A model generated the notes under the pieces. That model saw nothing but the letters and a program-made list of their open reading frames with translations, had not been told where the DNA came from and made no database searches. From Pyrrhosoma nymphula (Eukaryota > Arthropoda > Insecta > Odonata > Coenagrionidae): DNA of 64,000 nt. The stretch is taken from the NCBI GenBank assembly GCA_963573305.1, contig OY754337.1, positions 72,761,094 to 72,825,093 of the forward strand, read 5' to 3'. Both the position numbers and the translations under genes were made by a program. This document shows positions 34,015 to 42,729 of this stretch, piece by piece (the first letter of the stretch is position 1; each line of letters opens with the position of its first letter).

Positions 34015-34560
34015 TTGTTTTCTAAAAAATGACGGGAAAAACAGAACAAACAAGTTTTTTGCGTTTTTCAACTTGCACCACTGCTCTTAAAAATCAGAAA
34101 AAAATCATGGTTACAGATAGTACTAAAATACATTGATGACGTAAAGCTAAACGTTGCAACTCTTTATGGCTATAACATATGATAAAAACAAATATTATAA
34201 TTAATATCATGCCCAAGTTTTTGAGAAAGTGGGAAATAATAAATATATGAAATTGTTAACTGTTATCATATCTCCCGAAATCCAAAATAAAATTAATCGT
34301 TTGGATAGGCTTTGAGGAAAAAAAAGCTTAAAGCCAGTTTTTGGGTAGGTAAATGATTCACGGGTATTCCACCAGGTAATAGGCTTCATCTATAGCAGAT
34401 ATGAAGCCTATTACCTGGTGAAAAACCCGTGAAACATTTATGTATCAGATTAACCGGGAAAATCGGGACCATTTATTAGTTTTTGGATTTTTACTGCCGT
34501 TAGTGGTCCCCATGGCAACCAAACATTTGTGAGACGTAGTATTATTTGATTCCCGGCATG
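34015..34560 (-). repeat. Unclassified repeat, right copy of the long inverted pair
   Basis: It is an inverted copy of 28255-28650, with matching blocks such as AACAAGTTTTTTGCG, CACCACTGCTCTTAAAAATC, GTGGTCCCCATGGCAACC and GACGTAGTATTATTTGATTC. It contains its own hairpin (34354-34436). Confidence 0.6.
34354..34436. repeat. Hairpin inside the right repeat copy
   Basis: ACCAGGTAATAGGCTTCAT and ATGAAGCCTATTACCTGGT are exact reverse complements, extended outward by CACGGGT and ACCCGTG across small mismatches. Loop about 11 bases. The left repeat copy lacks it. Confidence 0.75.
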
Positions 34561-35160
34561 GCCTCAATGCCTTTGTCTCAAATGCGCTGGGGGAATTTTT
34601 GACTTGCTTATTCGTCTAGACTCCTTACCAAATATTATTTTATATTTGATGTACCTACTGTAAAGGCCCGCATGTTTTGTAGCGGAGACATGCAAATGAC
34701 GAATATCATGACCTCCAGAGTTAGATTTGTCCTCAGAAGTGTACGCGTAGTTTAGTTTCCATTAATCACTTTAAGTGCTGTGGAGTGGCCATTGGGTGTG
34801 GGATGAAGGAGCTGGTGATTTGGTTGATGATGGTGTGAATACCCTCACCGTCTGCGTCGCCGTCACCACGGAGACTATTTGGCTATTTACTCGACGCACT
34901 CGGGGTGAGGGATAGATAAGAGTGGGGGTGGAGGGAGGGGGAAAAGTAGGAGAGGGTGGAAGGAGGGGAGATGCAACAGGTGGGCTTTACGAAAGCTTGT
35001 CATGTTGTTGATCGTCGTCCGGCGATCAAGAGGGCGGGTGCATTGAAATAATTAACGAAAGCTGTACTGTAGGCGCTAGAGGACGAAAACAAACAACAAG
35101 ATGGATCGAAAGAAGTAGAAGATTCTGTAAAATTATTAAATATAGAGTCCTTGTTTGTAT
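34561..35160. other. Non-coding stretch, purine-rich at 34900-34980
   Basis: No gene is supported. The GA-rich run (GGGGGTGGAGGGAGGGGG) is low complexity. Confidence 0.5.
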
Positions 35161-35194
35161 AACGAACTTTAACTTTTTAACTTCCACCATCTAT

Positions 35195-35285
35195 TACGAA
35201 TTACTGGTTTCGGTCGTTGAGTCATCTTCAGGTACCAGAATCTGCCTGAATATGGCTTACTGGCCGAAATCCGTTGTGCATTCAG
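35195..35285. repeat. Worn palindromic pair of hammerhead-like motifs
   Basis: Minus motif (35203-35231): CTGAAGA, T, GACTCAACGACC, GAAA, CCAGT; the core is intact and stem II partly decayed from a likely GACTC/GAGTC. Plus motif (35246-35274): CTGAATA, T, GGC/GCC, GAAA, TCCG. They face outward as in the younger palindromes, but the arms have diverged. Confidence 0.5.
35203..35231 (-). ncRNA. Hammerhead-like motif with intact core
   Basis: CTGAAGA (35225-35231), T, an imperfect stem II, GAAA (within 35206-35211 read in reverse) and CCAGT where CCNGGT would be expected. Confidence 0.45.
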
Positions 35286-35356
35286 TGTAAATTGCGGAAG
35301 CTACAAAGTGAATGAGAAGCAGTAACGTTTTAATTCCGCATATATTTATTAAAAAC

Positions 35357-35388
35357 GACCTATATTTCGACGTTGCACGTCATCATGA
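35357..35388 (-). ncRNA. Hammerhead-like motif, left arm
   Basis: CATGATGA in place of the core, with the spacer base, then GACG/CGTC stem II, GAAA and TATAGGTC. Stem III has lost self-complementarity. Confidence 0.4.
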
Positions 35389-35420
35389 GGATGATGACGT
35401 GCGGCGTCGAAACCTAGGTC
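35388..35420 (+). ncRNA. Hammerhead-like motif, right arm
   Basis: AGGATGA (first two core bases changed), T, stem II GACG/CGTC with loop TGCGG, GAAA, CCTAGG and TC. Stem III ACCTAGGT is perfectly self-complementary. Confidence 0.55.
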
Positions 35421-35599
35421 GTTTATAATAAATATATGTGGAATTACAAAGTTACTGCTCATTCACAACGCTAAGCAAATTCCATCCAGTCACGCCTGAG
35501 ACAACGAAGGAATCTACTTAGTTCGTTTTACAATCATGTCATCCTTCCTCCAAGTGAAGGCTTCAATATTTGATTTGCTATGGCTTCCTTCTTGAAGAC

Positions 35600-35915
35600 C
35601 TTCGAAAATAGGTGTTTGACAAGACTAGAAATATTTGTTGGGCACTCCCTTCTCACGGTTCAAGTTTTTTGTCAGCAACGTCCAGCTTTCAGGAAACCCT
35701 GTTCGACGGAAACGGAAAGATTTAACATTAGCCTACCAGGTATATAGCCTTGATAACTCGAATTTTGATCGTCATTTATTTTTAAGAAGAGCTCCTTCTC
35801 ACAATCTAAGAACACGTAATCTAAAGGCGCCTATTCCAAATGAAGACATTTTAAAATGAAATGACTAGTACTGTTTCCAAGCAGAGGCTTCTAAATCTTC
35901 TAGAACTCTTTGATC
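35600..35915 (+). pseudogene. LINE C-terminal fragment
   Basis: The frame has NPVRRKRKDLTLAYQVYSLD, then HLFLRRAPSHNLRTRNLKAP, and after a stop CFQAEASKS. This is the pattern at the end of LINE proteins: RR..D....YK......D, then F.....H.LR, then a short S..... block. The superfamily within the LINEs is uncertain. It differs from the RTE-type ends elsewhere in the window. Confidence 0.5.
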
Positions 35916-37255
35916 AAAGATATTGAGAAACCAATGTAAGTCATCATCATATCTTAAATTACTTTATTGTCAAATCACCTCGTTATTCCAATTTGGCTTC
36001 AGATCTTTTGTCGATCAAGAATTTGATGGGAATAAATTTTCTGCAAGTTATTCTTAATAATTGCCTAACTATAAAAAAACTTTCTAACTTTTACGAACCT
36101 GGCCATAAGAAGGTCACATCGAGCGTATTTATCACGCTTTTCTTAGGAATGCTGAATTAAATACGATTAGCCGCGCCAACGGGCCTAAAGTAGGATAAAA
36201 CTTCGTTGTGATTAAAACTTGCGACTTGAATTAAAAACTCAATTTGAATGACACAGTCTGCGAGAGATGTTTATTGTCTCCGCTTTCAGAGAGTATTGAT
36301 TCTTTTTAAAACAAAACCATTGCGTAGCAACGGTGCACAACGGCGAAATATAAAATTACAAATTCGGCTAAATATAAAATTACAAATTCAAGAAACTCTG
36401 CATTTAATTACATACAAGTTAGGACGCCGTAGGCCTATTAACCAATGCCGTCACTCAATTTTTTGTTCCAGTCAACGCTTTACAGAAAAAATAGTTGCAC
36501 ACAAAAAAGACAAACATTTCTTAATTATATCCTGTGAAATTTGATATATTTGACATTCTTCATGCTAAATGTTTGATCTATAGGTATTTCATCTACCGAT
36601 GGAAATTATTGTCAGTTCAGGAATTGCTTCATGAGACCATGCGATCCTTTACAGCTAATAGTAGTTGCAGCACCATCACCATTTCAAGTTTCTGGTGAGG
36701 GAAAGTGTTATCGAATAGCTATGATGCAACGAGCAATACGGATATGCCAAACAGTTGGATATCGTTAGTCCCCTCAACAACGCGTGTCGCTGACCATTAA
36801 GAATTTTTAATTGCTTCAAGGAAATATAGATGGCACTGCTGTCTTTTTACAAAAATTCCTTTTTTTTTCTTTTTTTAATGAAAAAGATCTTTGATCAGTC
36901 TTTGATTGGTCTAGTATTTCTTGGGTAACGTCATTCACTTTGGTTTGTTCGTTAACTTTAAATCTTGAGTGTTGAAAATATTTGCTCCTAACTTAATTAT
37001 TATTACGAATGTTTTTAGTTGTTTGCGTAATGAATAATCTTAAGTGTTCGCTTTCGGCTCAGCAAAAGAAATTTGCATAGTTATTTTTCAATAGCGGAAT
37101 TTCTAATCACTAGATGTACACGAATTGTAAGTCAGTAAGCACAATTTTTTATATTTCTGCTAGGAAAAAAGGTAATAACTATCAATATATACTGTACCTA
37201 TAAAAATATTACAAACTTATAAATGAATCCTCTTCATGACATAATGGTTTATATA
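35916..37255. other. AT-rich non-coding stretch
   Basis: The 98-codon plus frame at 36248-36544 has no domain; nothing else is recognised. Confidence 0.5.
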
Positions 37256-37259
37256 ATTC

Positions 37260-37740
37260 ATTTATTTTCTTTCAGCAGATATAGATCAATGAATTGTTAA
37301 GTTATTTTATTTCTCTTTACCAACGTTTCGCATATTTATCCATGCTTCTTCAGGACTGCAATGAAAATTAATTGTGCGTATTGTACATCAGTACAATAAG
37401 GTTTACAATTATGATACATAATTATCTTAAAAAGTATATATGTATACGCATGATTTACACCTTACCTCAGAGAGAGTTCCTTCTGCATTTATTCAATAAT
37501 GATAACGTCGTTGCTATTTATTGGTTGTTTGTTAATTTTTGTAAATTTAGGTGCTATAAAAAATCAAAATAAAATTAAGTGTTGTTATAGCATATCAAAT
37601 TATAATAAATTCTTCTGAATTTGGCGGTCTGTTTTTTTATTGGAGGATGTTTTTTTCATACATAAAAATGCGAAACGTTGGTAAAGAGAGATATAATAAT
37701 TGTACAATTAATTTGCCTATATCTCCTGAAAGAAAACGTA
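37260..37740. mobile_element. Inverted pair of PLE-type terminal repeats around about 300 bp
   Basis: The left arm (37262-37353) and right arm (37655-37735) are inverted copies sharing TTTCTTTCAG / CTGAAAGAAA, ATATAGATCAATGAATTG / CAATTAATTTGCCTATAT and GAAACGTTGGTAAAGAGA. The left arm holds a full hammerhead-like motif; the right keeps only its 3' half. The interior (37354-37654) has no coding similarity. Confidence 0.6.
37321..37353 (-). ncRNA. Hammerhead-like motif with intact core
   Basis: CTGAAGA (37347-37353), extra A, stem II GCAT/ATGC around GGATAAAT, GAAA, then self-complementary ACGT followed by TT. This is a separate family from the CCGG type. Confidence 0.6.
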
Positions 37741-38335
37741 ATTATTATAAAATTCTGAATTGGGTTTTTCGAGGTTCGCCATGTTACCAAAGCAATCCTT
37801 CCTAAATTCAATGCTCTATGAACTATCAGTTTTCCTCGCCGTTTAGTTTCCTCGCTGCCGCTATAGCTTATTAATCGGTGGAACGTGATGCAATTAATGC
37901 AGTTCAACATAAAGTTGATTCTGGGGAAATGTGATATGCTAAACTTCCGCTATTTGTACGTATGATGTTTGCTGGGAATTGAGTTGCATGCTGGAAGTTG
38001 ATATATGTAGTTGTGCCAATAAATTTTGGACTGCCTTCTTTGCAGTGACAGTGACCTGTAAGTGAGCTGTAGTGGAAGCGGAGCGTTGAAACGTAGTGCT
38101 ATGCGTATTTATTACATGACTTTTGTCATCATCGATTTCATTGAAATAATGTATCTATATTTTCAATGGCCAATGTTATTAATGGTTGTGGGGTTCAAAT
38201 AGTAAAATAAAATAACTAACTCAAATCAATTTGAAATATTTGCAACTGTTATTTAAATTATTTTAGTGCTAACATTTCCTATTTTCATTTGTTATTCTTT
38301 CAGAAACTCAATTATGGTGAATGGAAGAAGGAGGT
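37741..38335. other. Non-coding stretch, nothing recognised
   Basis: AT-rich. A possible acceptor-like tract lies at 38279-38304. Confidence 0.4.
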
Positions 38336-38339
38336 AGGC

Positions 38340-39430
38340 TATGCTGAAGCAGACGTTTGAACAGGGGACCGAGTCCGCTGACTCGCGTGACTGGACCAAT
38401 AGCCGATCATAGCAGCCGATCACCCTCTCGGAGCAAATCTCCAATCACTCCGAAAGACAGTATTCAAGTCAAACCCCGAGGAGCTGGCATCCTACTCGCG
38501 AAAAGAGATGCCTCAATGGGCTGTAGCCTTGTTGGAAGAAAGAAAGAAAGACTTTGGCCTAGGAAATGCTGCAGCATGCCCATTCTCCATGTTGTTGTGA
38601 ATTTCAAGTGCGAGGACCTTCAAAGAGAAAGGCCATTTGGATACATGGAACAACCCGCCGAAGTCGAATGCCTCGACCTCTTTTATTCCCAGAAAAACAA
38701 AATTGTCACGTCTGTGCTGTCGAGCTGAGACGGGCAGGAGTCGCCCTCATCCTCTCCTTGGCAGCTGATTGGATGAAGCTGCCATTCAAGGCCAAGGGTG
38801 TACATTACAACAGAGCCAGGAAGACCGCATACACAAAATCACTCGGGTATGAGAGTACACCGTCAGAAAAGGTACCAACAGAATTACTGGACAGCTATTC
38901 CCGGTGATGGCACAACGTGTGATCCAAGAGGTTGGACTCAAATCCTCGATCGATCCTCGGCCTTCGGCCTCCAACTCAACGCACCCGGACCCTGTTCCCC
39001 TGCGCGGAGGGACGAACCCCGACGGCAGGATAAGCCGTCGTCGCATCGCCTCTAACCAAACCCCTTCACCAGTCAGCACAGGTGACAACACAATTAATAG
39101 ACAGCTATTCCCCAGGCCTAGTGATGTCTTAGCATGAGGCCCAAGATGCTGGACCCTAATCGACTATCAACCCTCTGTCTCTGACCCTACGCCTCCGGAG
39201 AAATGGTCCCCCTGCGCTGATAGAAGAACCCCGATGGCAATATAAGCCGCTGTCGCCCATAACCGTACCCTTACGCCAGTAGTGGAGAATTCGGAGGCCT
39301 GCAGCCCGATCTTCCACCTCTTGCGTAGCCTTTCGTCGCCGGGCTCATCGCAACAGCTCGGAAGCGTTCCTTCAAACGACGAGCTGAATTGAGGAATTGC
39401 AGCTATTACACGGTTCCTGTAAAAGTGTTG
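38340..39430 (+). other. Unidentified GC-rich block with two related about 200-bp units
   Basis: This kilobase is distinctly GC-richer than its surroundings. Open frames of 77-123 codons overlap (38357-38728, 38566-38907, 38904-39137) but I recognise no domain. Within it, two imperfect direct units start at GACAGCTATTCCC (near 38890 and 39100). Each then runs through a ccaa/ccct-rich stretch, CCCCTGCGC, ACGAACCCCGACGGCA or AGAACCCCGATGGCA, ATAAGCCG and a CAGTCAGCAC-like or CAGTAGTGG end. It may be an unknown repeat, a retroelement 5' region or diverged exon material. Confidence 0.35.
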
Positions 39431-40370
39431 CTCTGATCGTGTGGCGTAGAATTAGACTGGCGGTGCCGCCTTAAATATATCGTCAAATAATGCACATCTC
39501 CCCGTGGGGCCTAAATCCTGTACCTCCCTAAGTTTGGTGTTTACCTTGATGCGTCCTTGAACCTGTGGTGGTTGGATCAGGAGGGATAGTCTGCTCATCG
39601 AGTCTTCTGTTTTGGTAAGCCCAAATAATCAATACCTTCTACATATTACTCTTTCTCTTAGAAGTTACGATTTTATATGTTCGGCTAATGTGTTTCGTGG
39701 CCGATTTTTCTTAATCCGAATCTCGAAAGCAATAATTGCGAATAGGCTTTTATTCATTTGTATTACCAGTCAGTCATTTCATGAATATAAGCATAAAGTT
39801 TATTACTATTTGACAAAAAAATAATCAAACCTTCCCCTTCCCTATAAGGATATCTGAAAGAGGCAAAAGTTGATAGAAGACGTATTAAATGTCAAGTACG
39901 TTAGAGAAGGTTATTTAGGGAGGATGATGGGCAAGTGATTGAGAGATAAGAGCATAAAAAGAGTCAAGCCGGCATGAATGGACGTTGGCACGATGATATA
40001 CGAAGGGATATTACGCAAACGGAGTGTTATGTGTTTACAAAGACTAAGGACATTTGAAAAGGGCAGAGAACCGAAGTCAGGGATTTTATTTATCGCATAT
40101 GTTTCCTGTGGGCTGTAGCGAGGTATGTTCCCGGAAATCAAATTCATGTCCTACTATTCTCCATAAAAGGGCCGTTTTCCTCAGTTGTCATAGCTATTAA
40201 TATAATATCATTTATCAGTGAAGGTTATTTTAGTAACAATGTTACGACAGTTCTCGTAATATCCAGGATTTCTTATCGTTTTCTGTGTGGTTAATGACCT
40301 AATGTGGCTGTACAGTGCTGTTTCAGGGCATTCAACAAAAGAATTTTGTATGACGCTCTAAAACCCCATT
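39431..40370. other. Non-coding stretch, nothing recognised
   Basis: Short domainless frames only. Confidence 0.5.
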
Positions 40371-40422
40371 CAACAATGAAAGAAAAAGACTGGCAATTTT
40401 CCACAAGAATAAGGTTTTACTC

Positions 40423-40453
40423 GACCGGTTTCGGTGGACAACACCATCATCAG
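40423..40453 (-). ncRNA. Hammerhead-like motif, intact core
   Basis: CTGATGA (40447-40453), T, stem II GGTG/CACC with loop around TTGTC, GAAA, CCGG, TC. ACCGGT is self-complementary, so two RNA copies could share stem III. Stem I is not evident. Confidence 0.7.
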
Positions 40454-40455
40454 AC

Positions 40456-40486
40456 CTGAAGATGGTGTTGTACACCGAAACCGGTC
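40456..40486 (+). ncRNA. Hammerhead-like motif, intact core
   Basis: CTGAAGA (40456-40462), T, perfect stem II GGTGT/ACACC around TGT, GAAA, CCGG, TC. Position 7 of the core (A here) is free in hammerheads. Confidence 0.7.
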
Positions 40487-40570
40487 GAGTAAAACCTTAT
40501 TCTTGTGAAAAATTGCCAGTCTTTTTCTTTCATTATGATATTCCACCAAATCAAGCCTGAAACAACAACT

Positions 40571-41725
40571 TTTATACGCATGCAACAAGTTATGTTGAAC
40601 ACATGTTGTGAAGCTAATAGGTGATGAACCTCAACAAATTCGCTCGACATGAAGGAATTCTGTGATCTAGAATGAATCATCGACATTTTTTAGAAATGAT
40701 TGCAGAAGACGGTATGATTTATGGTTCAGATCATTTTAAAATGAGCATGCCTGGCAATGGTGGATTGACCCTTAAGTTACCTTACAGTTCACCGTATCTC
40801 TTAATTTTTTTTGAAGACGGAATTAACCATGGTCATCTTTTTATGGGAATGATTTTACAAGTTTTCTTGCTATGTCAGCTTTTATAATAAAAGAAGAAAG
40901 CTATTACACGAGAAGAATTTAAATGTGTTTTGTGGATCTTTGTGTTATTTTAAGTACCTCATCGTAAAAATATAAAACTAATGAATGTTTTGCGACGCTT
41001 GTGTCTAAGATAGTGCTTGATTAAGTTGCAACTATTTCGGGAAATCGTTCCATGCAAGCTATTGCAAGTTGTATATTAATGCATATTGAAATTATGGTCT
41101 CGATTCTTAGCCTATGCATTACAATGCTATCGCCAGAATAAGTACTTCCTAATTATTTAATTTTCAATAAATACATTTGAAGGGCAACGACCTGCCACTA
41201 TGAAAACACAGGTTCCTGCTTGATCACTGAACTAAATCATCGTTGGGCTCTGCTCGAAATCGGATGAAGGGTTGATCCTCCAATTCTTCTCGAATGCTCT
41301 GGCACGTTCTGCAACTGACAGACAGTAAGTGCGGAATGACGTTAGCAGTAGAAACACCATAGATTGCAGTAATACTACTTCCATCGCCATTAATACGTAA
41401 TGGATAATTGGGCGAAGGAATCCCTCGCAAGTGTTGCTAATATACAAAGAAAGACCTGAGAAATCTACTAGATGGGTTATAGACAGTGAGTCTGACGCAT
41501 CAGAACGCCCTTATAATTCAAGAATGAGCTCGAACGCCTGCCTCTTAGACTCTGTGTTCGATTCGATCATGCCCGTTGTACACACAACATTCCATACACT
41601 GTTTTTCCTCCATATCTCTGAAACTCTTCAAATGTCCTTAGAGTCTGGAGCAACGAGAAAGTCCAAGAAGCAGATAGCCATTCGAGTAGTGTCAGTGTAG
41701 GAATCGGATTTGATGTTCTCTTTGA
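40571..41725. other. Non-coding stretch, nothing recognised
   Basis: Frames at 40672-40887 and 41224-41700 overlap on both strands and have no domain that I recognise. Confidence 0.5.
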
Positions 41726-41729
41726 AACG

Positions 41730-41995
41730 TATAATATTTTTGGTACGAAGTTTTCCGCGGGGTTTGATTATTGGAGCAGCTTTCGGGCGTTCCTCCGCGT
41801 GATGTCTATTGTTGACAACAGTTTCTCCAGCCATCCTGCTGGCGTCTTTAGGTCTCAAGTCCCTTCTTCTTATTCCAATATATAAAACCTTTTCTTCAGA
41901 CCTGAGGACGCCAGCAAGATGGCTGGAGAAACTGTTGTCAACAATAGACATCACGCGGAAGAACGCCTGAAAGCTGCTCCAATATAATATCTTTG
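41730..41995. mobile_element. Palindromic mini-element, second family
   Basis: Arms of about 90 bp (41769-41860 and 41897-41985) mirror each other, for example CAGCTTTCGGGCG / CGCCTGAAAGCTG and GTTGACAACAGTTTCTCC / GGAGAAACTGTTGTCAAC. A one-sided tail of about 26 bp lies left of the palindrome (41743-41768). TATAATATTTTTG (41730-41742) and TATAATATCTTTG (41983-41995) may be a 13-bp target duplication with one mismatch. Each arm reads CTGAGGA or CTAAAGA, CG, CCAGC/GCTGG, A, GAAAC: hammerhead-like but with two spacer bases and an extra A. Confidence 0.6.
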
Positions 41996-41999
41996 CCGT

Positions 42000-42650
42000 T
42001 CAAGGAAAGAGCGACGGAAATGAATTAGCCTGTTGGTCGCCGGGTATCCCTATGTTCCAATTTCCGGCTCTGTAAGATCCGGCTTATATTTCTCGTTGTG
42101 AATTTTTCATCCAGGAATGCGAGTGACATTATAATTTATTCATCAGGATTAGGTTGGTCCTTATTTTTTTAAAATTCGAATTTCTTTTGGAACACACCAT
42201 ATATTTGTTCCATTTGTTAGAAAATACATTTTGTTTAATAGTATTGCAATCGGATCGCGGAAATCCCTGAAAACAGCAATAAATGACTATACTGCAGAAC
42301 GGATAGATTTAAGATGTCTTTTTTCCCACGAACGATTAGGGACTATAACAGCTGCCAATGAGACTTTTATCTAGGTTTGTCGATAGGTAGTGTAGCTCTT
42401 AGTAGTAGTAGTACTCCCTAATACTTGAATCCTTATCTGTTACCTAGCACGCCGTGCATGTTTTCTACATAAGTCTTGAGCCTCTGTCCATTTGTGTAGT
42501 TGCAAAATACAAATATATTAACGGTCCCTCTCCATTGTGATAATATCTGTAGTGTAGTGCATGCTTGTGAGGCTTCGCCTCGTGACAAGCATTAGCGATT
42601 TATGCTAATGCATAATTAGTCGTAGTTATACTAACTTTAGGGTATAGTGT
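42000..42650. other. Non-coding stretch, nothing recognised
   Basis: No supportable gene. Confidence 0.5.
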
Positions 42651-42654
42651 AATG

Positions 42655-42725
42655 CATGTTGGTGAAGACTCACCCCCTACCACACACTCCTGAGGTGGCT
42701 TGCAGGGTATTTGGTAGATGTAGAT
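42655..42725 (+). repeat. Short dispersed repeat 3' end
   Basis: TATAGTGTAATGCATGTTGG, then CCACACACTCCTGAGGTGGC, TTGCAGGGTATTTGGTAGAT and GTAGATG. It is the best-kept copy together with 52430-52485. A related TGTAGTGTAGTGCATGCTTG lies just upstream (42550), suggesting a tandem or truncated second copy. Confidence 0.55.
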
Positions 42726-42729
42726 GCAG

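Larger units (their letters stand above)
35310..35510. mobile_element. Palindromic mini-element with hammerhead-like arms
   Basis: Arms 35310-35387 and 35388-35464 are inverted copies (GAATGAGAAGCAGTAAC / GTTACTGCTCATTC at the outer edge, CACGTCATCAT / ATGATGACGTG at the centre). The right side continues with a one-sided tail, ATTCCATCCAGTCACGCCTG, homologous to the tail of the element at 40.4 kb (ATTCCACCAAATCAAGCCTG). No coding sequence. Confidence 0.7.
40375..40570. mobile_element. Palindromic mini-element with intact hammerhead cores on both strands
   Basis: Arms 40375-40453 and 40456-40534 are about 79 bp each with 3 differences and a 2-base spacer. The outer edge is AATGAAAGAAAAAGACTGGC and its mirror. 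The right side continues with the one-sided tail ATTCCACCAAATCAAGCCTG. Both strands carry a motif that meets the hammerhead core rules, transcribed outward from the centre. The unit encodes no protein; a frame at 40370-40588 is a shadow. Confidence 0.8.

Noticed and set aside
38060..38110. Another hammerhead-like motif around TTGAAACGTAGTG
   Set aside because: GAAACGT is present but the upstream core and stem II cannot be formed convincingly.
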